From Thiotrichales bacterium (GTDB lineage Bacteria; Pseudomonadota; Gammaproteobacteria; HK1): a stretch of 64,000 nucleotides of DNA. Where the stretch lies: positions 21,674-85,673 of the forward strand of contig JAPOSC010000056.1 in assembly GCA_026709935.1 (NCBI GenBank), given 5' to 3'. A model generated the notes under the pieces. The model did no database searches. It saw nothing but the letters and a program-made list of their open reading frames with translations, and was not told where the DNA came from. A program made the position numbers and the translations under genes. Shown in pieces: positions 1 to 8,618 of the stretch (the stretch's first letter is position 1; every line of letters starts with the position of its first letter).

Positions 1-68
1 CCCTGCCGCGCGGGTTCTACCTGCGAGCGCGCTTCACCGCCGCGATCCTCGCCCGGCACTACGCCTGA
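1..68 (+). CDS. C-terminal end of a CDS cut by the window edge
   Basis: A frame open from the left edge ends in TGA at 66-68. The visible residues (ending in FTAAILARHYA) are too few to recognise a family. The composition is compatible with coding DNA. If real, the gene converges on the small membrane protein downstream. The assignment rests only on an open frame of about 21 codons, so it could be chance. Confidence 0.35.
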   Translation, partial: LPRGFYLRARFTAAILARHYA

Positions 69-84
69 CTGACCATCAGAATCA

Positions 85-249
85 TCACGACGACGAAGAC
101 GGCGACGAGCAGGTCGGCACGAGCGCCGCCTTCCAGTCGCCCGCCCCGGCCTTGGGCGCTTCCTCCGCCGCCCGCTTTGCGCCCGGTCCGAAGAAGTAGA
201 GCACCGCGAGCACCAGCACCCCGGCGAGAATCGCTTCCCAGATTTCCAT
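85..249 (-). CDS. small membrane protein, probably frameshifted
   Basis: An ATG at 249, preceded by GGGGTGA about 6 bases upstream, opens a frame for a 54-residue protein. It starts MEIWEAILAG and has one hydrophobic segment (about residues 7-20, LAGVLVLAVLYFF), then a charged stretch with the motif GDWKAALVP. After that motif this frame becomes an unnatural Ser-rich tail (SSPSSSS). The neighbouring frame encodes a good second membrane helix (DLLVAVFVVVMILMV) and ends in TAG at 59-61. A single indel near 115-125 would therefore give a protein of about 63 residues with two membrane segments. I recall small two-helix hypothetical proteins of this pattern in gammaproteobacteria. The function is unknown. 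Confidence 0.5.
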   Translation of the reverse strand: MEIWEAILAGVLVLAVLYFFGPGAKRAAEEAPKAGAGDWKAALVPTCSSPSSSS

Positions 250-602
250 GCGCCGTCACCCCTCGGGCCTGCGGCGGGGACGGGCCAGCATCCTCTGGCC
301 GACGCCGCCTCACCGTTTTCTCGAACCGGCCGGGCAATCTACCCCGACCGGCGACGATCCCTCCGCGAGACGGCACTCGGCCAGCCATGTCCGCCAAGCG
401 GAAAGCGCCTCCGAAATCGGACTCGTACCGCCATTCCCGTCAGACCGGAACGTACTCTCCATTTCAGCCGGACCGGACGCCCCGGAGGTCGAAGTCTCGC
501 CAAATCCGCGCGGCGGGAAGGCGTCCCGGAGTACTGGCGGAGGTGGCTGAAAAATCACTCGATTGGATGCTCCGGAGACCAGCAGGCTTGAAGAAAGCCC
601 GG
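250..602. other. intergenic stretch without a recognised gene
   Basis: These 353 bases lie between the stop of the glutamine cyclotransferase gene and the start of the small membrane protein, both on the minus strand. No convincing gene, RNA or terminator was seen. Long open frames exist in several frames, but they are Arg/Pro-rich shadows typical of high-GC DNA. Confidence 0.5.
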
Positions 603-1484
603 TCAGGGGAGCAGTTCCAGACCGTAGACCGTGCGCCAGAACTTGCCGGTCACGAAGAGTCGGCGCCCGTCCCAGGCGAGGCCGTTGGCGACGTCGACCT
701 CGCCGGTGCTGCGCTCGCGGGCGGCGATCGGCGAGAGGTCGAGCCATCCGGTGACGGCGCCGCGGGCGGGGTCGATGCGGGCCACCCGGTCGGATCGCCA
801 GATGTTGGCATAGAGGGCGCCATCGACGAATTCGAGTTCGTTGAGGGCGTCGACGGGGCGGGCGCCCTCTCGGACCACCACCTCGCGTTCCACCCGGAAT
901 GTGAGCGGGTCCCGGAACCGGAGTGTCGCGCTGCCGTCGCTCATCACCAACCGCTCGCCGTCGAAGGCGAGGCCCCACCCCTCGCCCTCGTAGCAATGCT
1001 CACGCACCCGCGAGAAGTCCTCGATACGCAGCACGAACGCGCGCCCGGCCGTCCACGTGAGCTGGTACAACGTGTCGCCGACCCGCGCCAGCCCTTCCGC
1101 GAAGAGCCGGTCGGACAGCCGCCGTATCCGGACGACGCGGCCGGTGGCCGGATCGACCTTGCGCAGCGAAGAACGGCCGCGCAACCCCGTGCTCTCGTAG
1201 AGCGCGCCGCGGTCGAAGACCAGTCCCTGGGTGAATGCCCTCCGGTCGTGAGGGTATTCGACCGCGATGCGGTACTCGATCTGCGGGGCGCCGGCGGCGC
1301 CAACGGGACCGGCGACGAGAAGGCAGGCAGCGAGCACGACCACCTGAGCTGCGCAGCCCGTCGACCGGGCGCAAGCCCACGCGGCGAGGACCGGCGAACG
1401 CGGGAGACGCCTGGCGAGCCCTGCCGGAGCACGCGCCACCCGCCGAGCGCGACGCCGGTAATGAGGATGGTAATTCCCGCGCAT
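603..1484 (-). CDS. glutaminyl-peptide cyclotransferase (glutamine cyclotransferase family)
   Basis: The protein resembles plant/bacterial-type glutamine cyclotransferases, five-bladed beta-propellers that convert N-terminal Gln to pyroglutamate. Family features are FTQGLVFDRGALYESTGLRG near residue 83, repeated blade strands, ALNELEFVDGALYANIW, and the C-terminal VANGLAWDGRRLFVTGKFW. A hydrophobic segment (about 48-65, VVVLAACLLVAGPVGAAGA) suggests periplasmic export. It is preceded by 47 Arg-rich residues that look like an over-extended N-terminus, so a GTG at 1343 may be the true start; neither start has a strong ribosome site. The gene lies 67 bases downstream of ilvD on the same strand. 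Confidence 0.85.
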   Translation of the reverse strand: MRGNYHPHYRRRARRVARAPAGLARRLPRSPVLAAWACARSTGCAAQVVVLAACLLVAGPVGAAGAPQIEYRIAVEYPHDRRAFTQGLVFDRGALYESTGLRGRSSLRKVDPATGRVVRIRRLSDRLFAEGLARVGDTLYQLTWTAGRAFVLRIEDFSRVREHCYEGEGWGLAFDGERLVMSDGSATLRFRDPLTFRVEREVVVREGARPVDALNELEFVDGALYANIWRSDRVARIDPARGAVTGWLDLSPIAARERSTGEVDVANGLAWDGRRLFVTGKFWRTVYGLELLP

Positions 1485-1551
1485 TGTCGCCCCGCCCGAC
1501 GGATACCAGGCGATCCAGACCAGACCGAACCGGCCTCGGGGCGCCCGGCAT

Positions 1552-3234
1552 CTACTCGTCGGTCACACAGCCGTGCGAGGCGTCGGACACGTTCTTGATG
1601 TACTTGTACAGGGTGCCGCGGGATTCCTTGTACGCGGGCATCGTCCACGCCGCGCGCCGCCGCGCCATCTCCTCGTCGGAGACGTCCACGCGGATCGAGT
1701 TCTCCTCCGCGTCGATGGTAACGAGGTCGCCGTCCTGAAGCAGCCCGATGGGACCGCCCTCCTGCGCCTCGGGCACCACGTGTCCGATGATGAAGCCGTG
1801 CGAGCCGCCGGAGAAGCGGCCGTCGGTGATGAGGGCGACGTCGGAACCGAGGCCGGCGCCCATGACGGCCGAGGTGGGCGTCAGCATCTCCGGCATCCCT
1901 GGTCCGCCCTTCGGCCCCTCGTATCGGATGACGATCACGTCGCCCTTCGCGATCTTCCCCTCCTCCAGGGCGCGCAGCATGTCCTCCTCGGCGTCGAAGA
2001 CACTGGCCGGGCCTTCGAACCGCAGTCCCTCCTTGCCCGTGATCTTCGCCACCGCGCCACCCGGCGCGAGGTTGCCCCGCAGGATGCGGATGTGTCCGCT
2101 CTCCTTGATGGGACTGGCGAGCGGGAACACGATGCTCTGGCCCTCGGCGAGCGGCGGCAAGTCTTCCAGGTTCTCGGCGATGGTCCGCCCGGTGCAGGTC
2201 GGGCAGTCGCCGTCGATGAGACCCTCGGCAAGCAGGTATTTCATCACCGCTGGCACTCCGCCGACCTGGTGCAGATCCTCCATCACGTACCGGCCGCTCG
2301 GCTTCAGATCCGCGATGTAGGGGATCCGGTCGCTCACCGCCTGGAAGTGGTCGATGGTGAGATCCACGTCCACTGCCCGCGCCATCGCGATGAGGTGCAG
2401 CACCGCGTTGGTGGACCCGCCGAGCGCCATCACCATCACCATCGCGTTCTCGAACGCGGTCCGGGTCATGATGTCGCGCGGCTTGATGTCGTTTTCCATC
2501 AGCGCGCGCACCACCGCGCCGGCCCGCCGACACTCCTCCCGCTTGGCCGGGTCGGTGGCCGGGGTGGACGAGCTGTACGGGAGCGACATGCCCATCGCCT
2601 CGATCGCGGTGGCCATGGTGTTGGCGGTGTACATGCCGCCGCACGCGCCGGGACCGGGGCAGGCGTTGCGCACGATCTCGGCCCGTTCGCCTTCGTCGAT
2701 GCTGCCCGCAAGGTACTGGCCGTAGCTCTGGAACGCATTGACGATGTCCACCACCTGCCCGTTGGACATGCGCCCGCCCCGGATGGTGCCACCGTAGACC
2801 ATGATCGACGGGCGGTTGATGCGGCCCATCGCCATCAGGCACCCGGGCATGTTCTTGTCGCACCCCGGGATGGTGACAAGGCCGTCGTACCACTGCCCGC
2901 GGGTCACGGTCTCGATGGAGTCCGCGATGAGGTCGCGGGACTGGAGCGAGAACGACATTCCCTCGGTGCCCATCGACATGCCGTCCGACACCCCGACGGT
3001 GTTGAAGCGCATCCCCTTCACCCCGGCCGCCTCGACCCCCTCCTTCACCGCGTCGGCGAGCCCGAGCAGGTGCATGTTGCAGTTGTTGCCCTCGTACCAG
3101 ATGCTGGCGATCCCGATCTGCGCCTTGTCGAGGTCCGCCTCCGTGAACCCGGTGGCGAAGAGCTGCGCCTGCGACGCGCCCTGGGATTTCGGCTGGGTGA
3201 TGCGCGAACTCCAGCGATTGATCTGTCCTGCCAT
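1552..3234 (-). CDS. ilvD: dihydroxy-acid dehydratase
   Basis: This 560-residue enzyme dehydrates 2,3-dihydroxyisovalerate and 2,3-dihydroxymethylvalerate in valine, leucine and isoleucine synthesis. The iron-sulfur ligand motifs are visible: Cys52 in GNNCNMH, Cys125 in [10 protein letters not shown], and a third in [14 protein letters not shown]. The C-terminal [17 protein letters not shown] is typical of the IlvD/Edd family. I chose the ATG at 3234 ([10 protein letters not shown]). The frame stays open further upstream, but that part runs into a dispersed repeat and has no family similarity. A CGGAG sequence precedes the chosen start. Length is normal for the shorter IlvD form. Confidence 0.95.
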   Translation of the reverse strand: MAGQINRWSSRITQPKSQGASQAQLFATGFTEADLDKAQIGIASIWYEGNNCNMHLLGLADAVKEGVEAAGVKGMRFNTVGVSDGMSMGTEGMSFSLQSRDLIADSIETVTRGQWYDGLVTIPGCDKNMPGCLMAMGRINRPSIMVYGGTIRGGRMSNGQVVDIVNAFQSYGQYLAGSIDEGERAEIVRNACPGPGACGGMYTANTMATAIEAMGMSLPYSSSTPATDPAKREECRRAGAVVRALMENDIKPRDIMTRTAFENAMVMVMALGGSTNAVLHLIAMARAVDVDLTIDHFQAVSDRIPYIADLKPSGRYVMEDLHQVGGVPAVMKYLLAEGLIDGDCPTCTGRTIAENLEDLPPLAEGQSIVFPLASPIKESGHIRILRGNLAPGGAVAKITGKEGLRFEGPASVFDAEEDMLRALEEGKIAKGDVIVIRYEGPKGGPGMPEMLTPTSAVMGAGLGSDVALITDGRFSGGSHGFIIGHVVPEAQEGGPIGLLQDGDLVTIDAEENSIRVDVSDEEMARRRAAWTMPAYKESRGTLYKYIKNVSDASHGCVTDE

Positions 3235-3646
3235 GACGTGCTCCGGTGGGGGTGGGTCTAGCCCGGAAATTTCACCAATTTGCAGCAAGGATCGGAGAAC
3301 CGCTGAGGCCGGGATGGCTCCGGTTCGAGGGTTTGTGAGAAATGCGACCGAATGCTCTTCTCTCTCACAGACGCCTTGATGCGCATTTCTCACCTATTCA
3401 CGGCTGCGGTGAATTTCCGGGCGGGCGCGCCGACTGTAGTGGCTGGACCTTGAAAAGGCCAGACGCGGCAACGGTTCACGCGGCCGGCAGTTGCCGCGCG
3501 GCGGCGGGCGGAAGGGCGAGCTCGATACCGGCCTTCGCGATGAACAGATCGAGTGCTCGCACACCATCCGGACCGAACCGGCTCCAGACGATCATCAACG
3601 CCTCGACGAACGCAGGCCACCCCCTTTGCGCGGACTCCTGCCCGGA
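3235..3646. other. intergenic region upstream of ilvD
   Basis: These 412 bases hold full-length repeat copy 1 (3263-3420). The remaining 225 bases before the small secreted protein show no gene that I can support; the open frames there are shadows. Confidence 0.5.
3263..3420. repeat. dispersed palindromic repeat, full-length copy 1
   Basis: A 158-bp element bounded by CCGGAAATTTCACC and GGTGAATTTCCGG, so the ends form an outer inverted repeat. Inside is a second inverted repeat, GTGAGAAATGCG against GCGCATTTCTCAC. The reverse complement of 29144-29301 matches it closely, for example over GCAAGGATCGGAGAACCGCT and GGCTCCGGTTCGAGGG, and has exactly the same length. It lies just upstream of ilvD, so it may carry or disturb that promoter. 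It is not coding, although an open frame crosses it. Confidence 0.85.
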
Positions 3647-4000
3647 CTATCGGCACTTCTTGAACCGCGTGCCGATACACTCTCCGGCTCCGCCGATGAT
3701 CTCACCGGCCTGATCGTCGGCTTCATCGTCGGCGTTACCCGCGCCTTCATCGACCAGCGCCGTCGGCCCGATATCCTCCTTGACGGGCATGCCCGGCTCC
3801 TCGCTGCAACCCTCGACTCTTTTCCCGTCGCTCCGGACCGCCTTTCCCGCCTCCTTCAATCCGGAGCCCCGTCCCGCCTCGTCGGAGACCGATGCACATT
3901 CGGGCGCGGCGTGATCCCGGTATGCGCCCTCCACCTCCTCCGAGGACACCTGAGCGCCGCCATGCCACAGGAGCAGGGAGACGGTCAGCCGAAGCAGCAT
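3647..4000 (-). CDS. small secreted acidic protein, unknown function
   Basis: A 117-residue frame starts MLLRLTVSLLLWHGGAQVSS, which reads as a short signal peptide. The mature part is rich in Asp, Glu and Gly, with four Cys (in PECAS, VEGCSEE, GECIG, FKKCR), two near each end. The start lies 23 bases beyond the end of the ABC ATPase gene, so it could be the last gene of that importer operon. No family is recognised. The Cys pattern and signal sequence support a real exported product, but a chance frame in GC-rich DNA cannot be excluded. Confidence 0.45.
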   Translation of the reverse strand: MLLRLTVSLLLWHGGAQVSSEEVEGAYRDHAAPECASVSDEAGRGSGLKEAGKAVRSDGKRVEGCSEEPGMPVKEDIGPTALVDEGAGNADDEADDQAGEIIGGAGECIGTRFKKCR

Positions 4001-4023
4001 GCCCGAGGTGACATTGCGCCGCC

Positions 4024-5151
4024 TCAACGTCCTTCCCGCTTCGTTCCGGCCTGTTCCTCGCCCGGCAGCAGCACCGCCGCGTCGTCCGACCACGTGAGCC
4101 ATACGTCCCGGCCGGTGCCACCGATCCGCTCCAGGGATTTCGCGAGATTCGGCAGCGCCACCGAGACCGGATCGTCCCGGCCCTCCAGATACACGTAGAA
4201 GTGGCTGCGGTCCCCGAGATACGCCGAAGGCCCCATCCGACCCCTGACGGCGTTCCCGGTGGCCTCTGCGTCCTCGAACGCGAGCTGGAACTTCTCCGGG
4301 CGAATGCCCAGCACGAAGCCCTCGCCGGCCGCGGCCGGAGGCGCCTCGCAGGTGGTCCGGACCCGGCCGAGCTCCGCCGAGTCGGCCGTCGCCACGCCGT
4401 CCCGGTACTCGCGCAGAGTGCAATCGAAGAAGTTCATGGTGCCGATGAAGTCTGCGACGAAACGCGACCTCGGCGCTTCGTAGAGCGCTCCCGGGGTGGA
4501 AATCTCCAGCACGTCGCCCTGAGACATGACCGCGATGCGGTCCGAGAGGGTCAGCGCCTCCTCCTGGTCATGGGTTACGAACACGAAGGTGATGCCCACC
4601 CGCTGCTGGAGCTGGCGCAGCTCGATCTGCATCTGCTCGCGCAGCTTCTTGTCGAGCGCCCCCAGCGGCTCGTCGAGCAGCAGCACTCTGGGCTGCTTGA
4701 TGAGCGCCCGCGCCAGCGCCACCCGCTGGCGCTGGCCACCGGAGAGCTCCATCGCGGTGCGCTCTCCGTAGCCGGGCAGCCTGATCAACTCCAGCATCTC
4801 CTCGATGCGATCCGCCAGCGCCCGCTTCGAGAGCCCGGACTTGCGCATCCCGAACGCGATGTTGGAGGCGACGTTCAGGTGCGGGAAGATCGCGTAGTTC
4901 TGGAACACCATGTTCACCGGACGATGGTTCGGCGGAACCATGGTGACGTCCCGGCCGTCGATGCGGATGCGCCCCCGGGTCGGCACCTCGAAACCCGCCA
5001 GCATCCGCAGCAGGGTCGTCTTACCGCAGCCCGACGGACCGAGCAGAGAGAAGAACTCCCCCGGCGCGATCTCGAAGTTCGCGTCGTTGACGGCCCGAAC
5101 CGACCCGAACTCCTTGAATACGTGCTCGATGGAGATGATCGGCGCCGACAT
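4024..5151 (-). CDS. potA: polyamine-type ABC transporter ATP-binding protein (importer 1)
   Basis: This 375-residue ATPase powers the importer encoded by the three genes upstream. It has Walker A GPSGCGKTT (about residue 38), Q-loop in VFQNYAIFPH, signature LSGGQRQR, Walker B with D-loop VLLLDEPLGALD, and H-loop VTHDQEEAL. A C-terminal TOBE-like regulatory domain includes GIRPEKFQL. The ATG at 5151 gives the family N-terminus MSAPIISIEHVFKEFG; the longer open frame upstream only overlaps the permease gene in another frame. The order binding protein, permease, permease, ATPase suggests one operon. The exact substrate (spermidine, putrescine or a related amine) is inferred from family. Confidence 0.93.
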   Translation of the reverse strand: MSAPIISIEHVFKEFGSVRAVNDANFEIAPGEFFSLLGPSGCGKTTLLRMLAGFEVPTRGRIRIDGRDVTMVPPNHRPVNMVFQNYAIFPHLNVASNIAFGMRKSGLSKRALADRIEEMLELIRLPGYGERTAMELSGGQRQRVALARALIKQPRVLLLDEPLGALDKKLREQMQIELRQLQQRVGITFVFVTHDQEEALTLSDRIAVMSQGDVLEISTPGALYEAPRSRFVADFIGTMNFFDCTLREYRDGVATADSAELGRVRTTCEAPPAAAGEGFVLGIRPEKFQLAFEDAEATGNAVRGRMGPSAYLGDRSHFYVYLEGRDDPVSVALPNLAKSLERIGGTGRDVWLTWSDDAAVLLPGEEQAGTKREGR

Positions 5152-5168
5152 GTTCCCGGACCCTCCGG

Positions 5169-6056
5169 TCAGAGCCCGGACGGTTTGAGCTGCACGCCGC
5201 CGCGCCGTATGAGTTCCGCGGCGAACACCACGATGGTGGACGCCACGACGATGATCGCGCCCAGCGACAGCACCGAAGGCAGCCGCTCCGGAAAGCGGAG
5301 CTGGCTCCAGATGTGCACCGGCAGGGTCGCATCCGTACCGCAGAGGAAGAACGCCAGCACGAACTCGTCGAACGAGATGGTGAAGGTCAGCAGCAGGCTC
5401 GCCACCACCCCGGGGAAGATGATGGGCAGGGTCACCCGCCGGAACGTGCCCCAGGCGTTCTCCCCGAGATCCCGCGCGGCCTCCTCCATGCTCGGGTCGA
5501 ACCCCTCCATCCGGGAGATCAGCACCAGCATCGAGAACGGCACACACAGCAGGAGATGGCCGATGCCGACAGTGACGAGCGAGAGCTTCACCCCGCCCAG
5601 GCTGAATGTCATGAGGAGCGAGATGCCCAGGATGATCTCCGGGATCACGAGCGGCACCATGATGAACCCGAGCAGGCCCCCGCGCCCCCGCATGCGGTAG
5701 CGGGTCACCGCCTTGGCGGCGAAGACGCCGAGGATGGTGCTCAGGATCGACACGCTCACCGCGACCTTCACGCTGTTCCAGAACCCGTTGAGCAACCCGT
5801 GGCTGTCCGCGAGCGCCTCGTACCACTTGAACGTGAAGCCCTTGAGCGGAAAGGTGACGTACTGCGAATCGTTGAACGAGAAGACGGGCAGGACCGCCAC
5901 CGGCAGGTAGAGGAACACGAGGTAGGCCACCGCATAGATCCCGAATCCGTTCAGCCCGAGGCCTCGCGGACACCGGACGCGGCGAACGACCGCATCATCG
6001 CGCTCGCCGGCGGCGTACCCTCCGGTGGCGTTCGTGCTTGCACGCCGGTCGGACAC
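5169..6056 (-). CDS. potC: polyamine-type ABC transporter permease (PotC-like, importer 1)
   Basis: An inner-membrane permease of 295 residues with about six helices. It carries the EAA loop that docks on the ATPase, here EEAARDLGENAWGTFRRVTLP. The segment FNDSQYVTFPLKGFTFKWYE after helix 1 is typical of PotC/PotI. The GTG start at 6056 follows the potB stop by three bases, with AGGTGGG inside the end of potB as a possible ribosome site. The first 35 residues are a long polar leader before the first helix, so a later start is possible. Confidence 0.9.
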   Translation of the reverse strand: MSDRRASTNATGGYAAGERDDAVVRRVRCPRGLGLNGFGIYAVAYLVFLYLPVAVLPVFSFNDSQYVTFPLKGFTFKWYEALADSHGLLNGFWNSVKVAVSVSILSTILGVFAAKAVTRYRMRGRGGLLGFIMVPLVIPEIILGISLLMTFSLGGVKLSLVTVGIGHLLLCVPFSMLVLISRMEGFDPSMEEAARDLGENAWGTFRRVTLPIIFPGVVASLLLTFTISFDEFVLAFFLCGTDATLPVHIWSQLRFPERLPSVLSLGAIIVVASTIVVFAAELIRRGGVQLKPSGL

Positions 6057-6059
6057 CGC

Positions 6060-6974
6060 TTATCCCACCTTCTTCCGGTACCAGCGGGTGGCGCCGAGAA
6101 GCACGCACACCGCGAGGGTGACCGTGAGCATGGAGATGATCGACAGCGCCGCCCCGAGCGGCCAGTTGAGCGCCTTGCCGAACATGGACTGGATGATGTT
6201 GCCCATCATGATCCCGCGCGTCCCCCCCACCAGCGCCGGCGTCACGTAGTCGCCCACGGTGGGGATGAACACCAGCAGACTCGCCGCGATCACTCCGGGG
6301 AGCGACAGCGGCAGAGTCACGCGCACGAAGGTCATGAACGCGCTCTCGCCGAGATCGCGTGCCGCCTCGATGAGGGAGCGGTCGATCTTCTCCAGTGAGA
6401 CGTAGATGGGCAGGATGGCCACCGCCGCCCACGCGTGGGCCAGGGTGATCACCACCGCCGTGGGGTTGTAGAGCAGGAATTCGAGCGGTTCGGAAATGAT
6501 CCCCAGCGAAATGAGCCCGGAATTGACGACCCCGTTGTAGCCCAGGATCACCTTCCACGCGAAGACGCGCAGCAGGTAACTGGTCCAGAAGGGAATGGTA
6601 ACCAGTACGATCCACATCATCTTGTTCTTCTTGACGTGGAAGGCGATGTAGTACGCGAGCGGATAGGCCAGCACGATGGTGACGAGGGTCACCAGGGCGG
6701 AGATCCGGATCGAGCGGTAGAGGATCAGGGAGTAGATCCTCTTGTCGAAGAATGCGGCGTAGTTCTCGGTGGTGAAGGTCCGGACGAGGTCGACGTACTC
6801 CTGCTTCCAGAAGCTCATCGTGGTCAGGATGAGCATCGGAAAGAGGAGCCCCAGCACCACCACCACCAGCGTCGGCGACAGCAGGGCGTATCCCCGCCCC
6901 GACTCGCTCCGCATGAACCATGCCCGCACCCGCCAGCGCGGGCCGCTGCCGGATGCGGTGCGAGCAGCGTTCAT
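6060..6974 (-). CDS. potB: polyamine-type ABC transporter permease (PotB-like, importer 1)
   Basis: A 304-residue permease with about six membrane helices, starting after a short cytoplasmic stretch (ALLSPTLVVVVLGLLFPMLI). The EAA loop IEAARDLGESAFMTFVRVTLP and the segment TIPFWTSYLLRVFAWKVILG are typical of PotB/PotH. I chose the ATG at 6974 (MNAARTASG); the frame extends upstream, but the added residues overlap a small repeat array and show no family similarity. It is translationally close to potC. Confidence 0.9.
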   Translation of the reverse strand: MNAARTASGSGPRWRVRAWFMRSESGRGYALLSPTLVVVVLGLLFPMLILTTMSFWKQEYVDLVRTFTTENYAAFFDKRIYSLILYRSIRISALVTLVTIVLAYPLAYYIAFHVKKNKMMWIVLVTIPFWTSYLLRVFAWKVILGYNGVVNSGLISLGIISEPLEFLLYNPTAVVITLAHAWAAVAILPIYVSLEKIDRSLIEAARDLGESAFMTFVRVTLPLSLPGVIAASLLVFIPTVGDYVTPALVGGTRGIMMGNIIQSMFGKALNWPLGAALSIISMLTVTLAVCVLLGATRWYRKKVG

Positions 6975-7003
6975 GAGCGGAGCGGCCTCCGGCGCGGGAG
7001 GTC

Positions 7004-7117
7004 GTGTCGGATAACGCCTTTGGCCAATCCGACCCGGGTCCGTGCGGGATGACGCCTGCGGCTTGTCCGGCTTGAGACGGTGCCGGATGACTCCTTCGGT
7101 TTCATCTCCCGCCAACG
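7004..7117. repeat. three degenerate 38-bp tandem repeats
   Basis: Units start at 7004, 7042 and 7080 and share GTGxSGGATRACxCCTKYGG (GTGTCGGATAACGCCTTTGG, GTGCGGGATGACGCCTGCGG, GTGCCGGATGACTCCTTCGG). They lie between the binding-protein gene and potB of importer 1. GGATGACxCC followed by a GGxxxxATC-like half resembles a weak hairpin, as in REP-type intergenic repeats. In this position it could tune the ratio of binding protein to permease mRNA. That role is inferred. Confidence 0.6.
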
Positions 7118-7225
7118 CCCCGAGAGGTCATCCCACGGGACGGTTTTGGCGAAACTTCAGCCACCAGGATGCTCAATCCGGGAGATTTCGAGAGCATGTC
7201 CCGGCCTGACGGGAATTGCCGGGCT

Positions 7226-8362
7226 CTACAACCCCGCCTTGACCTCTTCGAACATTTCCTGAAGCACGGGCTCGTTGCCGATCGGCTCCTGGAAGATGCC
7301 TGCGCTCAGAATCTCCTCGGGGTTGGCGGACAGGCCGCGCTCTTCGAGCAGATGCGCGGAGACCAGCTCGTACGAGTGCGTGTTCGCATGACCGTAGCCC
7401 TCTTCCAGGATGGAAAAGACTCCGGAGTCCGGGCTGAGAAACGCGTCGATGGCGTCGTAGCTCTTGTCGATTTTCGCGGGGTCGGCGGCGGCCATGAGGC
7501 AGAAGCCGCACACCCAGGTCATGGCACCCTCCTTCGGCGTCATGTACTTCACGTTCACGCCCTCCGCCTTCAGCGCGGTGAACGCGTCGTTCCACGAGCT
7601 GGTTGCGACCAGCTCGCCGGCCGCCATCGAGTTCTCCAGATCGGTGGGGCTGGTCCAGTAGTAACGCAGCAGCGGAAGCTGCTTGCGGAGCAGCTCACGC
7701 GTGACCTCCACCTCGTCGGGCGTCATGTTGAAGGGGTCCTTCGCGCCGCCGTAGATAGCCGCCACCATCACGCCGTCGATGAGGCTGTCCGCCATCGACA
7801 GTCGCCCCCGGTAGCGTTCGTCCCACAGGATCCCCCAGGTCTCCTCTTCCTGGTACTTCGGATCGACGAGGTCGGGACGGTAGAGCACCGAGGTGAGGCC
7901 CCAGTCGGCCGCGACGAACCAGACGTCGCCGTTATCGCCGGTCATGCCGGGGATCTCCTTGAGGCTCGGAATGATCTCGTCCCAGTGGCTCAGCCGGCTC
8001 GTGTCGATGGGTTGCAGGATCCCCGCGTCGCGCCAGATCTCCACCTTGTAGGAGCAGGGGTGGGTCACGTCGAACTGGGCACCGGCCCTGATCTTCGCGA
8101 AGGCCTCCTCCTCGTCCCCGAAGATGGAGAAGTTGGGGTACGCACCGTACTTGTTGTGGTACTCGAAGTGGTGCTGCGGCGCGTCCCATCCTTCCCAGGT
8201 GAAGATGTTGGGATGGTCTTCGGCCGCGGCCCGCGCGGAGCGCGGCAGCATCGGAAACGTGACCGCGGCGACGCCGAGGGACGCCAGGTAGGACTGGAAC
8301 GTGCGCCGCGACACCTTGCCGGTGGCCAGCATGTCGATCAGATCGTCTTTCTTGTAGTTCAT
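7226..8362 (-). CDS. potD: polyamine-type ABC transporter substrate-binding protein (importer 1)
   Basis: A 378-residue periplasmic binding protein of the PotD/PotF family. The N-terminus holds SRRTFQSYLASLGVAAVTF, a twin-arginine-like signal, rather than the usual Sec signal. The mature domain shows family landmarks such as IFTWEGWDAPQ, FDVTHPCSYKVEIWRD, ADWGLTSVLYR, WGILWDERYRGRLSM and NVKYMTPKEGAMTWVCGF. It is the first gene of the importer operon. PotD proteins bind spermidine, putrescine or other small amines; the ligand here is not determined. Confidence 0.9.
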   Translation of the reverse strand: MNYKKDDLIDMLATGKVSRRTFQSYLASLGVAAVTFPMLPRSARAAAEDHPNIFTWEGWDAPQHHFEYHNKYGAYPNFSIFGDEEEAFAKIRAGAQFDVTHPCSYKVEIWRDAGILQPIDTSRLSHWDEIIPSLKEIPGMTGDNGDVWFVAADWGLTSVLYRPDLVDPKYQEEETWGILWDERYRGRLSMADSLIDGVMVAAIYGGAKDPFNMTPDEVEVTRELLRKQLPLLRYYWTSPTDLENSMAAGELVATSSWNDAFTALKAEGVNVKYMTPKEGAMTWVCGFCLMAAADPAKIDKSYDAIDAFLSPDSGVFSILEEGYGHANTHSYELVSAHLLEERGLSANPEEILSAGIFQEPIGNEPVLQEMFEEVKAGL

Positions 8363-8618
8363 CGTGATTTCCCTCCGGGAACATCGGCCAGGAACATCGA
8401 CCGGGGATATCGGCCAAGGGCATCGGCCGGGGACATTGGGACGGCGCAGCTTGCCCGCTCTTATGGCCCGTCACCTGCCGGTTGTCAAGCAACGCCCGGG
8501 CGGTGACGGATTTCCCTTGCCGCTGTAGTGGCCGCGTTCTCCGATGACAGATGGGCATCCCCGGAACCGGAGGTGGGGCCAGGCATGAGGTGCGCACTCC
8601 CCGCTCCGACGCGCCGCC

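Noticed and set aside
480..7200. Similarity between about 490-560 and 7130-7190 (GGTGGCTGAA and a GGCGAxACTTC-like motif)
   Set aside because: Only short scattered matches. It could be a third repeat family but is too weak to call by eye.
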